From Halichondria panicea (lineage: Eukaryota > Porifera > Demospongiae > Suberitida > Halichondriidae): a DNA stretch of 64,000 bases. Under the pieces are notes generated by a model, which was not told the DNA's origin, made no database searches, and saw only the letters and a program-made list of their open reading frames with translations. Below are positions 40,703 through 52,026 of the stretch, piece after piece. The stretch is from the NCBI RefSeq assembly GCF_963675165.1, contig NC_087393.1, positions 4,768,202-4,832,201 of the forward strand, given 5' to 3'. The position numbers and the translations under genes were made by a program. How positions within the stretch are numbered: position 1 is the first letter of the stretch; every line of letters starts with the position of its first letter.

Positions 40703-40910
40703 ATGTGTGTGTGCATGCATGTACTGAGCTGATTGACAGGTGCTCACAATAGACAAAGCCAATGGATCGAGTAAACACGATCCTGGTAAGCCAGTAGGTC
40801 CCAGCATCCATCTCAAGATGCTGCTCCACTGGAGCCTCTTTCTCTCTCACTTCATCTTCAGCAGGCTTTCTACTAGCAGCAACAGCTCGTCTTCGCACAG
40901 AGGAAGACAT
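37354..40910 (-). CDS. LMF1: Lipase maturation factor 1
   Basis: The start at 40910 (MSSSVRRRAVAASRKPAED) is followed by exons 40910-40748, 40660-40557 (VVAFLVALNQNKELIGANGL), 40416-40188 and about 39852-39700. The next carries GLIKIRGDECWGDLTCMDYH, followed by 39418-39252, 38988-38820, 38560-38410, 38065-37775 and 37530-37354. The order TYWLTRIVF, GAGLIKIRGDECW, SGNLSFLNWLT, QVMNTSFNSLKIVNTYGAFG and RPCIISPYHYRLDWMMWFAAFQ follows vertebrate LMF1. LMF1 is a multipass ER protein required for folding of lipoprotein lipase dimers. The gene is intact. Its 5' half was copied into the tandem units to the right; the duplication edge falls within the exon 39418-39252. Confidence 0.95.
38083..38168. 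repeat. (GT)n microsatellite in LMF1 intron
   Basis: More than 40 GT units, which read (CA)n on the gene strand and end about 20 nt before the acceptor ACCTTCACAG of the exon starting near 38065. Confidence 0.95.
39079..39218. repeat. MITE-like element in LMF1 intron
   Basis: The left end reads CGTATAGCAGGTGAGTTTC and the right end GAAAGTTACCCGCTATACGG, inverted copies of the family terminus. It is about 140 bp long. Confidence 0.65.
40664..40700. repeat. (GT)n tract abutting LMF1 exon 2 acceptor
   Basis: On the gene strand it reads (CA)n ending CGCACACAG, directly at the acceptor of LMF1 exon 2 (40660). The paralogous site at about 57820-57860 keeps it in shorter, interrupted form. Confidence 0.9.
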
Positions 40911-41094
40911 CTCTCATGTCTCTTCACACCCTCAGCAGGTCCATGTGGGTATGGACTATCTTTCGAAAATTGGCCGCAAGATTTTAGCGGTAAAGATCAT
41001 TAGTGGAGGACACCTTTTATGGAGATGTGTCAAGTGCTGGAAGAGTTGTCCTGCAAAACACAAGCCATCACTGTTCTGCACTGCAGCAATAATT
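40911..41094. promoter_or_regulatory. Divergent promoter: LMF1 / Ig-like gene
   Basis: A 184-bp spacer between the LMF1 ATG (40910) and the signal-peptide ATG at 41095. The same arrangement is conserved in unit 3 (58053/58237). Confidence 0.5.
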
Positions 41095-41820
41095 ATGGAG
41101 ACTCGAGTTGTCCAGATTCTGCTGTTGTGTATTGTGTCCACCTGCTGGGGACAGCAAGGTAATCCTGTGCTTATTGATAGACTAGAGGTGCTATGAACTT
41201 GATTTTAATCAGATAGAACAGTTCTATCTATGTTTTAATTAACCTGAACAGCCTCACTGACCCTGGGCCCATGGAATCCTATTGTCACCACTAACAATAT
41301 GGAGATCCTCATCACTGACGTTGGAGAAGATGGTAGTCTTCCCTCTCCGGCTCACCTGTCACACTGACCTCACTACCTAGTATGGGATCAGGTGGCTTAT
41401 ACGGCACCGGATGTGGAAACGCCCTAATTTTAGTTATTTTCCCTAAGCTAACCCGAACCCCTCCCCCTTCAAAATAACATCCGGTGCCGTATATGCCACC
41501 TGACCCGGACCCGTATGGCTGAGAACAATGGTCAGGGAGGACTGGGACAGTGGACGTATCCTGACGGGAGTGTATTACTGAACACTGCTGCATTATACCA
41601 ACTCAACCTGGGTGAGTGGAACAAATTATTATCATTGCCGTACTTCTGTATATTATGTCAGCCACGTGTTCACCTTCTTCATGAGTTCATGAAACTACCT
41701 ATCCCCCTCCCCCTACAGTTGCACCAGTATGTTCTGGTAATCTCCAGGCCATTTAATGGTGGATCCAGACCAGTGGCCTCGGATGCAGCCAGTTACAAGT
41801 GCTTCAATCCCCACAAAAAT
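41095..41820 (+). pseudogene. Ig-domain secreted or membrane protein gene, copy A, probably broken
   Basis: Exon 1 (41095-41158) is a clean signal peptide, METRVVQILLLCIVSTCWGQ, ending in a GTAATC donor. Later pieces give Ig landmarks: LRLTCHTDLTT (B-strand cysteine), GQWTYPDGSVLL (core tryptophan) near 41555-41585, and SDAASYKCFNP (D-x-Y-x-C) near 41785-41815. The Ig frame does not join without shifts: GPWNPIVTTNN and LRLTC are in different frames, and an extra C after FNP shifts copy A against copy D. A 135-bp MITE splits the domain at 41380-41515. A functional splice form cannot be ruled out. Downstream exon-like pieces near 42020-42130, 43390 and 43650 are repeated in copies B, C and D but their product is not recognised. 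Confidence 0.5.
41380..41515. mobile_element. MITE, about 135 bp, inside Ig-like gene copy A
   Basis: Terminal inverted repeats of about 30 bp: GGTGGCTTATACGGCACCGG against CCGGTGCCGTATATGCCACC. There is a short AT-rich interior, and TA occurs at both flanks. The orthologous copy is at 58522-58659, so insertion predates that duplication. Confidence 0.75.
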
Positions 41821-42341
41821 TAACACCGACCACCATGTTGGTTTCATACACTCTGATTGGACTGTCAGTCAGTTAGGACTTGTGGGAGTTATGGAGCTCA
41901 TCAACAGCTGCAGTGTGTGAGCGCAGAGAATGCCTTAATGTATGCAATGGCAAGTACATAGAGATTGATCAATAATAATTATTGTGACTCATGCATATAT
42001 ATACTCCATATTTTGCAGATGGTCATTAATTGGTGTGGCACTGTAAGAGCTGCATGGTGACTGTGGGTGTATACCCCTAGGCCCTATATATATGGGAAGA
42101 TTCAGACGAGGACCTCTATACTTATATGGAATGGTGAGAATTTCCTGTTCTCAGCACTGCGCCCACAATATATGAGTGTAGGCTTACTGTATACTTAAAC
42201 TGTTTGTAATACCACCACAAAGATACTGAAGTTATTCTATATGACAACCACAATCATGTTTACTGTATATACCCAGCTGTTTGTAACTGTCTGCACCGTC
42301 TATATATGCATGGCAACCCACATGCACCTGTTACATTGAGA

Positions 42342-43260
42342 TCTACGGTGGCCCTGAGTGCTACTCTAGTTGGGAGTTGGCAGTTGCTAGTTGGGTGTTG
42401 GTAGTTGGCAGTTGGCAGTTAGCAGTTGGGAGTTGGCAGTTGGTAGTTGGGAGTTGGCAGTTGGGAGTTCGTGACCTTTAAACTTTGTAACGAACTAATG
42501 CCAGGAATTATTCTGTTTCTCTAAGCCTTCATTGATGGGGGCAAGCCCTACCTAATGTACATTGTATAGTGGACACACGTTAGCTGTCTGAGGCCAGCAA
42601 AGACTACATCTTCTACACCAGTTAGCAAATGTTGTATATATAGATCTTTGCACTGCCTCTAATCGTTTAACCATAACTTTAAATGGCCTCAATAGAATTA
42701 AAAGTGCCATGCAAAACCTGTTTCTATATTGCCCCCCCCCCTCCCCACTGCATGGGATCCGGGAATATAGGTGCATGGGGATTAGACTTGAAATTACCTC
42801 CCTACCTAGATGTGTACATATAAGATTAATATTGCCGTCTTAGGCCAGCTAGATATCTATTGGTGTCAGTATCATAATTTTAACTTACATAAAAGCCGGC
42901 TAATGTTGAAAGGTTACGAACTGCCAACTACCAACTCCCAACTACCAACTCCCAACTGCCAACTCCCAACTACCAACTCCCAACTGCCAACTGCCAACTC
43001 CCAACTCCCAACTCCCAACTGCCAACTGCCAACTACGCGTTTGAACTATCAATCAGCAACTGCGAACTACCAACTACGCATTTGAACTATCTTAGTAGCA
43101 ACTGCGAACTACCAACTACGCATTTGAACTATCTTAGTAGCAACTGCGAACTACCAACTACGCATTTGAACTATCAAGTAGCAACTGCGAACTATCAACT
43201 AGGCATTTGAACTATCAAGTATGAACTATCAACTAGAGTAGCACTCAGGGCCACCGTAGA
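42342..43260. mobile_element. Foldback element of short tandem repeats, copy A
   Basis: Terminal inverted repeats of about 31 bp (TCTACGGTGGCCCTGAGTGC at the left, GCACTCAGGGCCACCGTAGA at the right) enclose arrays. The left arm has GTTGGGAGTTGGCA-type units (about 42370-42475), and the right arm the reverse, CAACTCCCAACTGCCAACTA (about 42918-43030). Longer units ending GCATTTGAACTATC follow to about 43240. The centre (42480-42900) is unique DNA with no frame worth calling. Copy C lacks it at the same place. Confidence 0.8.
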
Positions 43261-44564
43261 GATCCTATATCTACACTGTGTGTACATCAATACACAGATA
43301 CTGTAGTATGGCAACTGCATGTTGTTACAGCTTGACCACTATTTTCACTATTGATATATTTTAAGCCTGAGTGTGTTCTTTCCCTTGCAGAACTCATGCT
43401 GGACTGTTGGAGGAGGAATCCAGTGGATTGCTCTGTCATCCATGAGAAGCTGGCCTATTCATGAGTTCATAATTAGTTTGATTGTCATGTTGCTTCTTTA
43501 ATATACCACATGCATGCATGCTTGAGCTACATCATATTATACATATTACATGCATGTACGTACGTACATGTGTCTCTTTATATGCATGGCTCTCTATGGC
43601 TCTATGTATAATTATAATTATGATCATTTGTGTGCTATTTTCACTGCAGAATCTGTTGGCCGGTCGGTCGCTCAATCAATTACTGTTCTATATAGCACTA
43701 ACACTCGTCATGACACTCCAAACCTTTTATTGATCGTTTCTCAATCACGCTTCATCTATTTTTTTGACCGTATATAGTGATTTGCTTTTAGTTTTATCTT
43801 CATGCAGTGTTTTTTCTTCAGTGTCTCAATCATCTCTCTTGTTATCTTATCAAACAGTGTGTCAAGCTAGTCCATATAGGACTTAAATGAAAAACCACAA
43901 CTTTGTGGATGTGGTATTCCTATTCATTATTATCTATCTATCAAGTTGTGTTACACATTTGGACTCTTGAAATTTTAACTGCATTGATTAACAGCAAAAT
44001 AATAGGTAATTATATAGTACTGGCTAATACTAACTCTAACAATATCACACCTAATAAGCAGACACGATTTTATGTATGCAATTCAAGTTGCATGATAATG
44101 TGTACAATATTAACAAAATTATTTACAAGCTAGGCTGCATTCTTGTACATGCACAAAGTCAATGTGTTTAATGGAGATATCAAACAAATTAAGTTGTCTC
44201 ATCACTACTCACCACCGGCTGCAGTGAAATGGGAAAGTTTAATTCAATGATGTATATATATATATATACATGTATACTACAATTATATACTTCACCTGCA
44301 GTTCAGTCTCTGGAAGAGGACTATGTAAGTCGCATATCACGGCGTGGTCCCCACTGACGTAGAAAAATGTTAATGAGCATGGTTGAGAGTAAACCAGGGT
44401 ACTACCAGGATCAAGAGTATACATGTACTCCTGGTACCACGCAATAAAGAAACTTGGAATAAAATCAAAAATGTGCATGTATTATTAATTGTACAAAAAC
44501 AAAAATATACACATATTCAAGGTATATAGTAGCCAATCTTCTCATTCCTCTTAACACAAACAAT
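43261..44564. other. Remainder of copy A: exon-like pieces and ankyrin-tail remnant
   Basis: It contains a repeated exon-like block at about 43390-43470 (TTCCCTTGCAG acceptor, then GGACTGTTGGAGGAGG) and one at about 43648 (TTTTCACTGCAG). From about 44160 to 44340 a minus-strand piece matches the 3' exon region of the ankyrin genes (TTCCAGAGACTGAACTGCAG then GTGAAG). No intact gene is seen. Confidence 0.4.
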
Positions 44565-46049
44565 CACCATGTTGGTTTACATACACTCTGATTGGAGTGT
44601 CGGTCAGTTAGGACTTGTGGGAGTTATGGAGCTCATCAACAGCTGCAGTGTGTGAGCGCAAAGAAATAGTTGAATGCCTTAATGTATGTATATACATGTA
44701 TATCAATCTATATGTGCAAGTACATTATATAGATTGATCAATTGTGACCCATGCATATATATACTCAATATTTTGCAGACTGGTCGTTGGTGTGGCACTG
44801 CATGTAAGAGCTGGTGACTGTGCATGGGGGTACCCCTATAGACCCTATATATGAGAAGATTCAGACCGAGAACCTCTACTTATATGGAATGGCGAGAATT
44901 CCCTGTTCTCAGCACTGCACCCACAATAAATGAGAGTGTACGGCTTACTGTATATACTTATACTGTTTGTAATACCACCACAAAGATACTGAAGTTATTC
45001 TATGGCAACCACAATCATGTTTACTGTATGCCCAGCTGTTTGTAACTGTCTGCACAGATACACTGCACCTGTTTAAAACCTCTACCTGTTGTTACAGCTT
45101 GACCACTATTTTCACTATTGATATAAGCCTATAAGTGTGTTCTTTCCCTTGCAGACATGAACTCGTGCTGGACTGTTGGAGGAGGATTGCACACACACTT
45201 CTCTGTCATCCATGAGAAGCTTGAAGACCTTACCAATTCTAAAAATAATGATGAGTTCATATTATATATAAGTTCATTATACTAGATTGTCATGTTGCTT
45301 CTTTAATATACCACATGCATGCTTGATTAACAAAGGTGTTTAGAGCTTAACTCTATTACATAATTACGTACATATGTCTCTATATTATTATATGCATGGC
45401 TCTATGTGTATGATCATTAATTGTGTGCTATTTTCACTGCAGAATCTGTTAGCCAATTGCTCAATCAATTACTGTCCTATAGATATAGCACCAACACTCG
45501 TCATGACACTCCAAATGTTTTATTGTCAATTCCGCTTCATCTATTTTCTTGACCGTGGTGATTTACTTCAGTGTCTCAATTATATCTCTTTTGTTGTGTG
45601 TCAAGCTAGTCTATAATTATAGGACCCACATGAAAAGCCATAAATTTGTGCCGATGTGGTATTCCTATTCATTATTTATCTATCAAGTCGTGTTACACAT
45701 GCACGCATTTGGACTAAATTAAGAAGATTAACTGGACAATTGCATTGATTAACAGACAAAATAAAGGTATATAGTACTGGGTAATACACTAATGGACTCT
45801 TGATAATTATCACAACAATATCACAACAATATCACATAAGCAGACAAGATTTTTTGCATGCAGTTCAAGTTGCATAACGTGTACTACAAAAAATTATTTA
45901 CAAGGCTGCATTCTTGTTCATGCACAAAGTCAAATGTGTTTGATGGAGATAATAAACAAATTAAGTTGTCTCATCACTACTCACCACCGGCTGCAGTGAA
46001 ATGGGAAAATTTAATTCATATTTATACATGTATACAATATATTCTACAA
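44565..46049. repeat. Partial copy B of the Ig-like gene downstream block
   Basis: It starts with the shared block CACTCTGATTGGAGTGTC and continues through the same exon-like pieces (acceptor near 45150, GCAG near 45440) to the ankyrin 3' flank. It lacks the signal-peptide exon, the Ig pieces and the foldback element. An extra local duplication present only in unit 1. Confidence 0.6.
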
Positions 46050-48850
46050 TTACTTTAATACCTGATGTTCGGACACTTGATCAGGACCAGGGAAGGGAGT
46101 GCCGTCTCTGGAATACGATTGTGGAGAGAAGACACCACTTACCTATATATATAACCAAAAGAATAACCTCTATATACTTTTCAGACCATGCAGACCCGCA
46201 TGAACTGATGACTATGTATATATAATGGTTACACGCTTGCATGCATGTAAATGTTTTAAATGTGAGTTTCTTAGAGCCAATAATTATATGATAATTATAT
46301 GCATCGTATATATATTACCTCGATGTGGTGGTCTCTCTGAGACGGTTTAATCCCTTGCGTGTCAGGAAAATCTCTGTGTTTATAGCCATGTACTAGCAAA
46401 GATACTGCATGTGTGTTGTTGCTGCGTTGGGCTTTATGAAGCATTGTCCTTTCGTTCGAATCGGTGTATATTTTATTAATGTCAACTCCATTTTTTTCCA
46501 TTAAATCTAGCACTACTCTAAACGTATCCAACTCGTTACGATCATATGGAATACAGTTCATGAGATAGTGAAAAGGTGTGTGATCCTCTTTATCCAGAAC
46601 TTGCATAGCAGGAAGGATATCGTGTTGAACTTGTTTACATGCGTCAATAACGATGTCAAGGAACCATGACCACATACCCTCTCTACAAGCAATGTGGAGA
46701 AGAGTGTTACTTCGGTCACCCAGATTAAACTTGATTCCTGTCAGATTGGATAGAACATTGTGCTGAACACACAGGTTAAACAGTAGCTTGACTGCTGCAC
46801 GGTGTTGCATTTCGAAAGCTAATTCGATGGGAGTTTTTCCATTACCGTTTTTTGCACGCAGAATATAACTAATTTGCTGAGAATCTCCCTTGACGAAAAG
46901 ACCTATCTTGTTTTGATTGACTCTAATCCCACTCTGAATAGCACTATGAACTGGCAAATCTTCATCCTTATCCGTTTTAACAAGTTGTTCGGGAGGCATC
47001 TTAGAAATCATTTTCTGCATTCTTTCAAAAGTGAAAGATGTACTGCTCCTAGCTAGGCCATGAGTTGCAGTTCCTCGGAATTTCTTATCAAGTTTGTCAA
47101 TTGAGTCTTGATACGTGTACCTCACATTGAGGGGATTATCATCCACCAGATCATCATAGTTTTCTTTTAGCCACGTCTCCCACTTTAGACCCTGTATATA
47201 ATTATATATATACATAATATACTATAGAGCACTGTATATAGTGATATATCCTCGACAGTTGACATCTCACAACCATGACGTGCTGTTGTACAAATTATGC
47301 AAACAACATGCAGTACATATAATATATATAATTATATATATATATATGCATGGGCGTTTCTAGAAAGTGCACAAAGCAGAGGGGTGCTGAAGTTTAACCT
47401 TGCGCAAGGTATGACCTCACATTGATTAGGTTGCGCCTTTTGTGGAATTCTATTTAACGTGACTTTGTAACTAGAGCACTGAATTTGTGCTAACCCTGGA
47501 CTATTTCACGTCTCACAACCAAGCAGGTAACGATACGATACGTACATGAACATGGAAGAGCTGCAATTACCTAAACATTGTAATGCAACTAACCTACTCA
47601 CACAGTCTACAATAATTATACTTATGTTACCATACCTCTGATGCTTTCTCGTATTTCCAGAGATCTGATAGGAGAAACTCGTGCTCAGACAGGCGAACAA
47701 CATTTTCGACTTTATCCTGCATTAATAGGATCTTGCATAAAGCTTAAGTGTATGGTACTAGTGAATGATGTGTATATAGATCTACATGTACTTAAGTTGA
47801 ACAACTTTCCATAGATATGTTTAAACATCAGGCCCGGATCTAGGGGGTGGATTTCAGGGGTCGCAACCCCCCAACACTAACAAAAACTAGCTTAACCTAC
47901 ACTCGTGTTGCTTGTGGCTATGAGCAATGTGGTTAACAGGGCTGCATCCAGGATTTTGGATCAGGGGGGGCGAATTGGGCAATTTAAAAATGTAGGAGGG
48001 GTGAAGTCATCAGAATTATAGCAGTACAAATGAATCTGCCAGATCCTAGGGGGGGGGGGCGAATTACCCCCCTCGCCCCCCCTCAATGAAGGCCTGATTA
48101 ACTTACAAGCTGTGAACTACTATCTGTTGACATGAGTACAAGTCCAGGACACACTAAGTATATTATAGTAAATACACATTCATTCCACACATGTATTATG
48201 TATATACATGACAAGGCACCTAGCTGTAGTAGACAGTTAGATTTGTAAGTATATTTTGTGCACGTTTACTATGATGTCAATTTCAATTAAGAGGCATGGT
48301 CAAATTTTGCGCGCGCTTTTGTTTTATAACCCCCCTATAAATTTTTGCCTGAGCCCCCGAATATCCTCATAATTAGACTCACTGATATACCCTCGACAGC
48401 AACACAACCATGACACGCTGTTGTACAAATTATGCGGCAAAAAACATGCAGTACACATGCACATATATAATTATATATATATACGTTCCTCGCACAAGGT
48501 ATGACCATTAATTAGGTTGCGCCTTTTGTGGAATTCTGTTTAACGTGACTTATAGTAATAACAGTTAAGAGCCAGGGTTGCAAGTTTGTGTATAATTATA
48601 GAATAGAAATTACCTTTTCTAATAACACTCTGTGAGGGAAAGCAAAACATGGGGAGAGGCATCATCATAAAATATTCGTAAATAGTGTGCACGAAAGTAA
48701 CCCTAATAAAAATGCACACTGTATATACGAAGTACAAACCTCTTCACTCTGACTCAGAGTCTGAGTCTCACTTGGGATGGTAGAGCTAGCCTGTGATGTT
48801 TGGTTCTGGTCCTGATCATCAAGCACCGGAGATATCGATGGTGTGGCCAT
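46050..48850 (-). CDS. Ankyrin-repeat protein 1 of a tandem family (4 exons)
   Basis: Exons 48850-48740, 47716-47636, 47191-46319 and 46142-46050 join in phase 0 and give 385 residues. The N-terminus is polar (ISPVLDDQDQNQTSQASST). Exon 2 encodes a helix (VVRLSEHEFLLSDLWKYEKA). Exon 3 opens GLKWETWLKENYDDLVDDNP and then holds about five ankyrin-type repeats: DLPVHSAIQSG, KTPIELAFEMQHRAAVKLLF, NTLLHIACREGMWSWFLDIV, HTPFHYLMN and RTMLHKAQRSNNTHAVSLLV. The last exon is a short Ser-rich tail (VSGVFSPQSYSRDGTPFPG). There is no membrane segment or signal peptide, so it is cytosolic. The N-terminal helical region before the repeats recalls death-fold or adaptor modules, but I cannot assign it. The function is unknown. 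Confidence 0.82.
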
Positions 48851-49539
48851 TCTAGATAAATTCACAAAAAAGAGTTGACAAAAACTGTTCTTGGCATTGA
48901 TTGGCTTCTCTATCTGGCATGCGCATAGCCTTCTTTTCCAGGCCAGAGTCTAGTTAGCCACGAGACCAGTAATCGGCCTAGATTCGAGGCTAGAGTCTAG
49001 CCATCAACCAACTTCTTCTATTAAAAAAAATCGGCCTGGGACCGAGACTAGCATGCACAATGCTGGAAGAGCCACGCCCATAAAAAAATTTATGTTAGGC
49101 CGTGTTTTCTCCATTGTAACCATCACAGGCACTTCCGTACCGGTATATTAGAGAAATATCGTCCTGGAAATGGCCGTGTGGTTGGGTAAGAAACTTTGTT
49201 GTTTTGGTGTGTGTTCATAGCAGCAGGTATAACTTCCAGGAAAAAACAATTGTGTATTAATATTAATTTTATAAGTCATTTTCGTGGCGTTTGGTATTCG
49301 TGCTCAGGGAGTCAACCTTTTGCCCCCCCCTCCCCCGAAAGTTACTCGATATACATTATTAGGTTAATTAGAGGTCAATTTGAAAACTCAAAGAGAGAAA
49401 AACTGTATTTTATATGCATACATTGTCTAGGTGCTACCAAGGGCGTATACACAGAAGATTCTCTGTATATGCCCTTGGTGCTACAAAATGAAATTATAAT
49501 AAGGAGGAAAAATTACAAGAGGGGAAAATTGAATACGTG
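48851..49539. other. Spacer between ankyrin gene 1 and the 85-residue gene
   Basis: The upstream region of the ankyrin gene, with a repeated GAGTCTAG / CTAGACTC-like motif (48950-49060) and an imperfect hairpin at about 49437-49483 (ACCAAGGGCGTATAC against GTATATGCCCTTGGT). The long plus-strand frame across 49196-49690 is conserved in unit 2 only because the DNA is duplicated. Unit 2 carries a small deletion near 55320 relative to 49170-49185. Confidence 0.5.
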
Positions 49540-50014
49540 CTATGATTGTTTGTCTGTATTTCTGGCTTTCCTTTTTGCCATCCATTCATTGAGAGTGTCT
49601 GCCATTTCTGTGATTGACCAGTCGGGTCCTCCAGGTAGTAGGTCCTGCTCGGCTGCAGGGGTGGGGAGGGGACGAGACAGAGAGTATTAATACCCTCGGC
49701 AAGTTTACATGAGGATTAACCTAAAGACTACACATGGGCTGGGTAGGAATAGAGCAATTTCCTCAGCAAGTTTGCTACGAAACAATCAAAATTAACCTAA
49801 GAACAATACATAGGCTGCAGGTAGAGCTACAATAAAGTATGTATAAGCTAGGCACTGGAGTGTGCTTACTATAGTCAGTCATGCAGACAAAATGCACTTC
49901 ATTTTCGCCTATAAACTCCAGTTCTTGACCTCTATGGTCATATAGAGTCTGACAGAGGCACCTCTCCCTTGAGGTCCATATTGACACATAGTAGAGCTTT
50001 GGCTTGTCAGTCAA
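49540..50014 (-). CDS. Unrecognised 85-residue protein, copy 1 (2 exons)
   Basis: Exons 50014-49870 and 49652-49540 join in phase through GTAAGC and CCCCTGCAG. The protein is small and acidic, reading MTDKPKLYYVSIWTSRERCL, ending WSITEMADTLNEWMAKRKAR plus a short tail. An N-terminal beta-like half (ELEFIGENEVHFVCMTDY) is followed by an amphipathic helix. There is no signal peptide or membrane helix. I do not recognise the family. A second copy with one amino-acid change visible in exon 1 beyond Thr/Ile is at 55675-56160, and both keep splice sites and frame, which supports a real gene. Confidence 0.6.
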
Positions 50015-50182
50015 AATGAACGTCGCCTCTTACTGAACAGACCCTATATATACACATGTCTATAGGTGAAAGGAAACACAATTAACCCTGCATGTGTATC
50101 ACACAGGATATTGCAATACACATACCTTGTACTGCCTTTTATTACACACACACGTATTACCACCCGCACACACACGAAAACA

Positions 50183-50285
50183 CTAATGGTTGCCCAGAGT
50201 CTCGAGCTTGTGCACAAAGGCAGGACTCTGATGGAGAAATTAACTGAGAGGGTTGGGAACTGGCTGAGTCTGTGGAGAGTGAATA
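50183..50285 (-). pseudogene. LMF1 exon remnant in unit 2
   Basis: Matches the LMF1 exon at about 39340-39425 (CTCAAGCTTGTGCACAAAGG class, encoding PNPLSYFLHQSPAFVHKLET). The rest of LMF1 is deleted here. Not functional. Confidence 0.85.
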
Positions 50286-50344
50286 GTAACAACTAATACA
50301 CACCAGTACATGTATGTGTATATGTACACAAGGAATAAATATTG

Positions 50345-51650
50345 GACACATTACTGGAGCCAGTTACAAGCTAGTGCTTCAATCCCCGCAAAAATTAATA
50401 CCGACCACCATGTTGGTTTCATACACTCTGATTGGAGTGTCAGTCAGTGAGGACTTGTGGGAGTTATGGAGCTCATCAGCTGCAGTGTGTGAGCGCAGAG
50501 AAATAGTTGAATGCCTTAATGCATGCAATGGCAAGTACATAGAGATTGATCAATAATATTGTGACTCATGCATATATATACTCAATATTTTGCAGATGGT
50601 AGTGTTAATTTGTGTGGCACTGTAAGAGCTGGTGACTGCATGTGGTGGTATACCCCTAGGCCCTATATATGGGAAGATTCAGACTGAGGACCTCTATATA
50701 CTTATATGGAATGGTGAGAATTCCCTGTTCTCAGCACTGCGCCCACAATAAATGAGAGTGTACGGCTTACTGTATACTTATACTGTTTGTATAATATCAC
50801 CACAAAGATACTGAAGTTATTCTATATGGCAACCACAATCATATTTACTGTATATGCCCAGCTGTTTGTAACTGGTGTAACTGTCTTCTATATGGCAACC
50901 CACATGCACCTGTTACATATCTACACTGTGTGTACATCAATACACAGATACTGTAGTATGGCAACTGCATGTTGTTACAGCTTGACCACTATTTTCACTA
51001 TTGATATAAGCCTGAGTGTGTTCTTTCCCTTGCAGATGAACTCATGCTGAACTGTTGGAGGATGAATCCAGTGGATTGCCCACACACTTCTCTGTCATCC
51101 ATGAGAAGCTTGAAGTTTTCAATTAAGGCCTGGGAAATTCTAGGATATAAGTTCACTATAATACTAAATTGTCATGTTGCTTCTTTAATATACCACATGC
51201 ATGCGCTTGATTAACAAAGGTGTTTAGAGCTAACTCTATTACATGCATGTATATACATAATCATGTATCTATATATGTGGCTCTCTATATGGCTCTGATA
51301 ATTATGTGTATATAATGATCATTTGTGTGCTATTTTCACTGCAGAATCTGTTAGCCGATCGCTCAATCAATTACTCCAAACCTCAATCACTATTTTCTTG
51401 ACCTTGGTGATTTGCTTTTAGTTTTATCTTCATGCAGTGTTTTTTCTTCAGTGTCTCAATTATCTCTCTTGTTATCTTATCAAACAGTGTGTCAAGCTAT
51501 AGTCTATATAGGACACATGAAAAGCCACAACTTTGTGGATGTGGTATTCCTCTATCTATCAAGTCGTGTTACACATTTGGACTTGACATTTTAATGAAGA
51601 ATTAACTGGACAATTGCATTGATTAACAGACAAAAATAATAAGGTATAGT
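50345..51650 (+). pseudogene. Copy C of Ig-like gene downstream block
   Basis: Starts at the end of the Ig piece (CCAGTTACAAG) and follows copy A through the exon-like pieces near 50595-50715, 51035 and 51345. The foldback element is absent at about 50915, giving the empty-site sequence. It lacks the promoter and signal-peptide exon, so it is presumably dead. Confidence 0.6.
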
Positions 51651-51656
51651 TACAGC

Positions 51657-51870
51657 ATACCGTATAGCGGGTAATTTTCGTGGGGCAAAATATTTGTGGT
51701 TTTCGTGGTTGGAGGTCTGACCACGAATATTTTACCCACGAATGAAGCGACCTTGCCTACCTTTACCTATACAATCCAAGCAGCAACCACGAAAATATTA
51801 CCCACGAAATGTCTCAATATTGCTGAACCACGAATAATTTGTCCCACGAAAATTACCCACTATACGGTAT
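51657..51870. mobile_element. MITE, about 212 bp, subfamily 1
   Basis: Clear terminal inverted repeats: TACCGTATAGCGGGTAATTT at 51658 and the reverse, AAATTACCCACTATACGGTA, ending 51869. Inner repeats of CCACGAA(A/T)AT type make a second-order hairpin. A TA flanks both ends. Confidence 0.85.
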
Positions 51871-52026
51871 ACTGGGTAATACACTACAATATCACACCTA
51901 ATAAGCAGACACGATTTGATGCATGCTAACGTTTAAAATTATATATACAGTATTAACAAAAATTATTTACAAGGCTGCATTCTTGTACATGCACAAAGTC
52001 ATGTGTTCGATGGAGATAACAACAAA

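Larger units (their letters stand above)
39316..50165. repeat. Segmental duplication unit 1
   Basis: This unit holds the 5' part of the functional LMF1, Ig-like gene copy A, an extra partial copy B, ankyrin gene 1 and the 85-residue gene. Its left edge is set by where units 2 and 3 stop matching LMF1, inside the exon near 39316. Its right edge is where the LMF1-like sequence reappears. Confidence 0.8.

Noticed and set aside
42810-43085. Frame encoding repeated TTNSQLP units (also near 59976)
   Set aside because: It is the translated tandem repeat of the foldback element, not a gene.
47860-48080. G-rich repeats with runs of G and C in ankyrin gene introns (also near 54160)
   Set aside because: They are short low-complexity blocks or decayed repeats; a specific element or G-quadruplex function could not be supported from sequence alone.
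48614-48629. A 16-nt micro-exon in the ankyrin gene intron (TTCCCTCACAG acceptor, GTAATT donor)
   Set aside because: Including it puts a stop in the next exon, while direct joining of 48740 to 47716 keeps frame.
49196-49690. A 164-residue plus-strand frame present in units 1 and 2
   Set aside because: It has no recognisable domain, overlaps the well-spliced minus-strand 85-residue gene, and its conservation is explained by the recent duplication.
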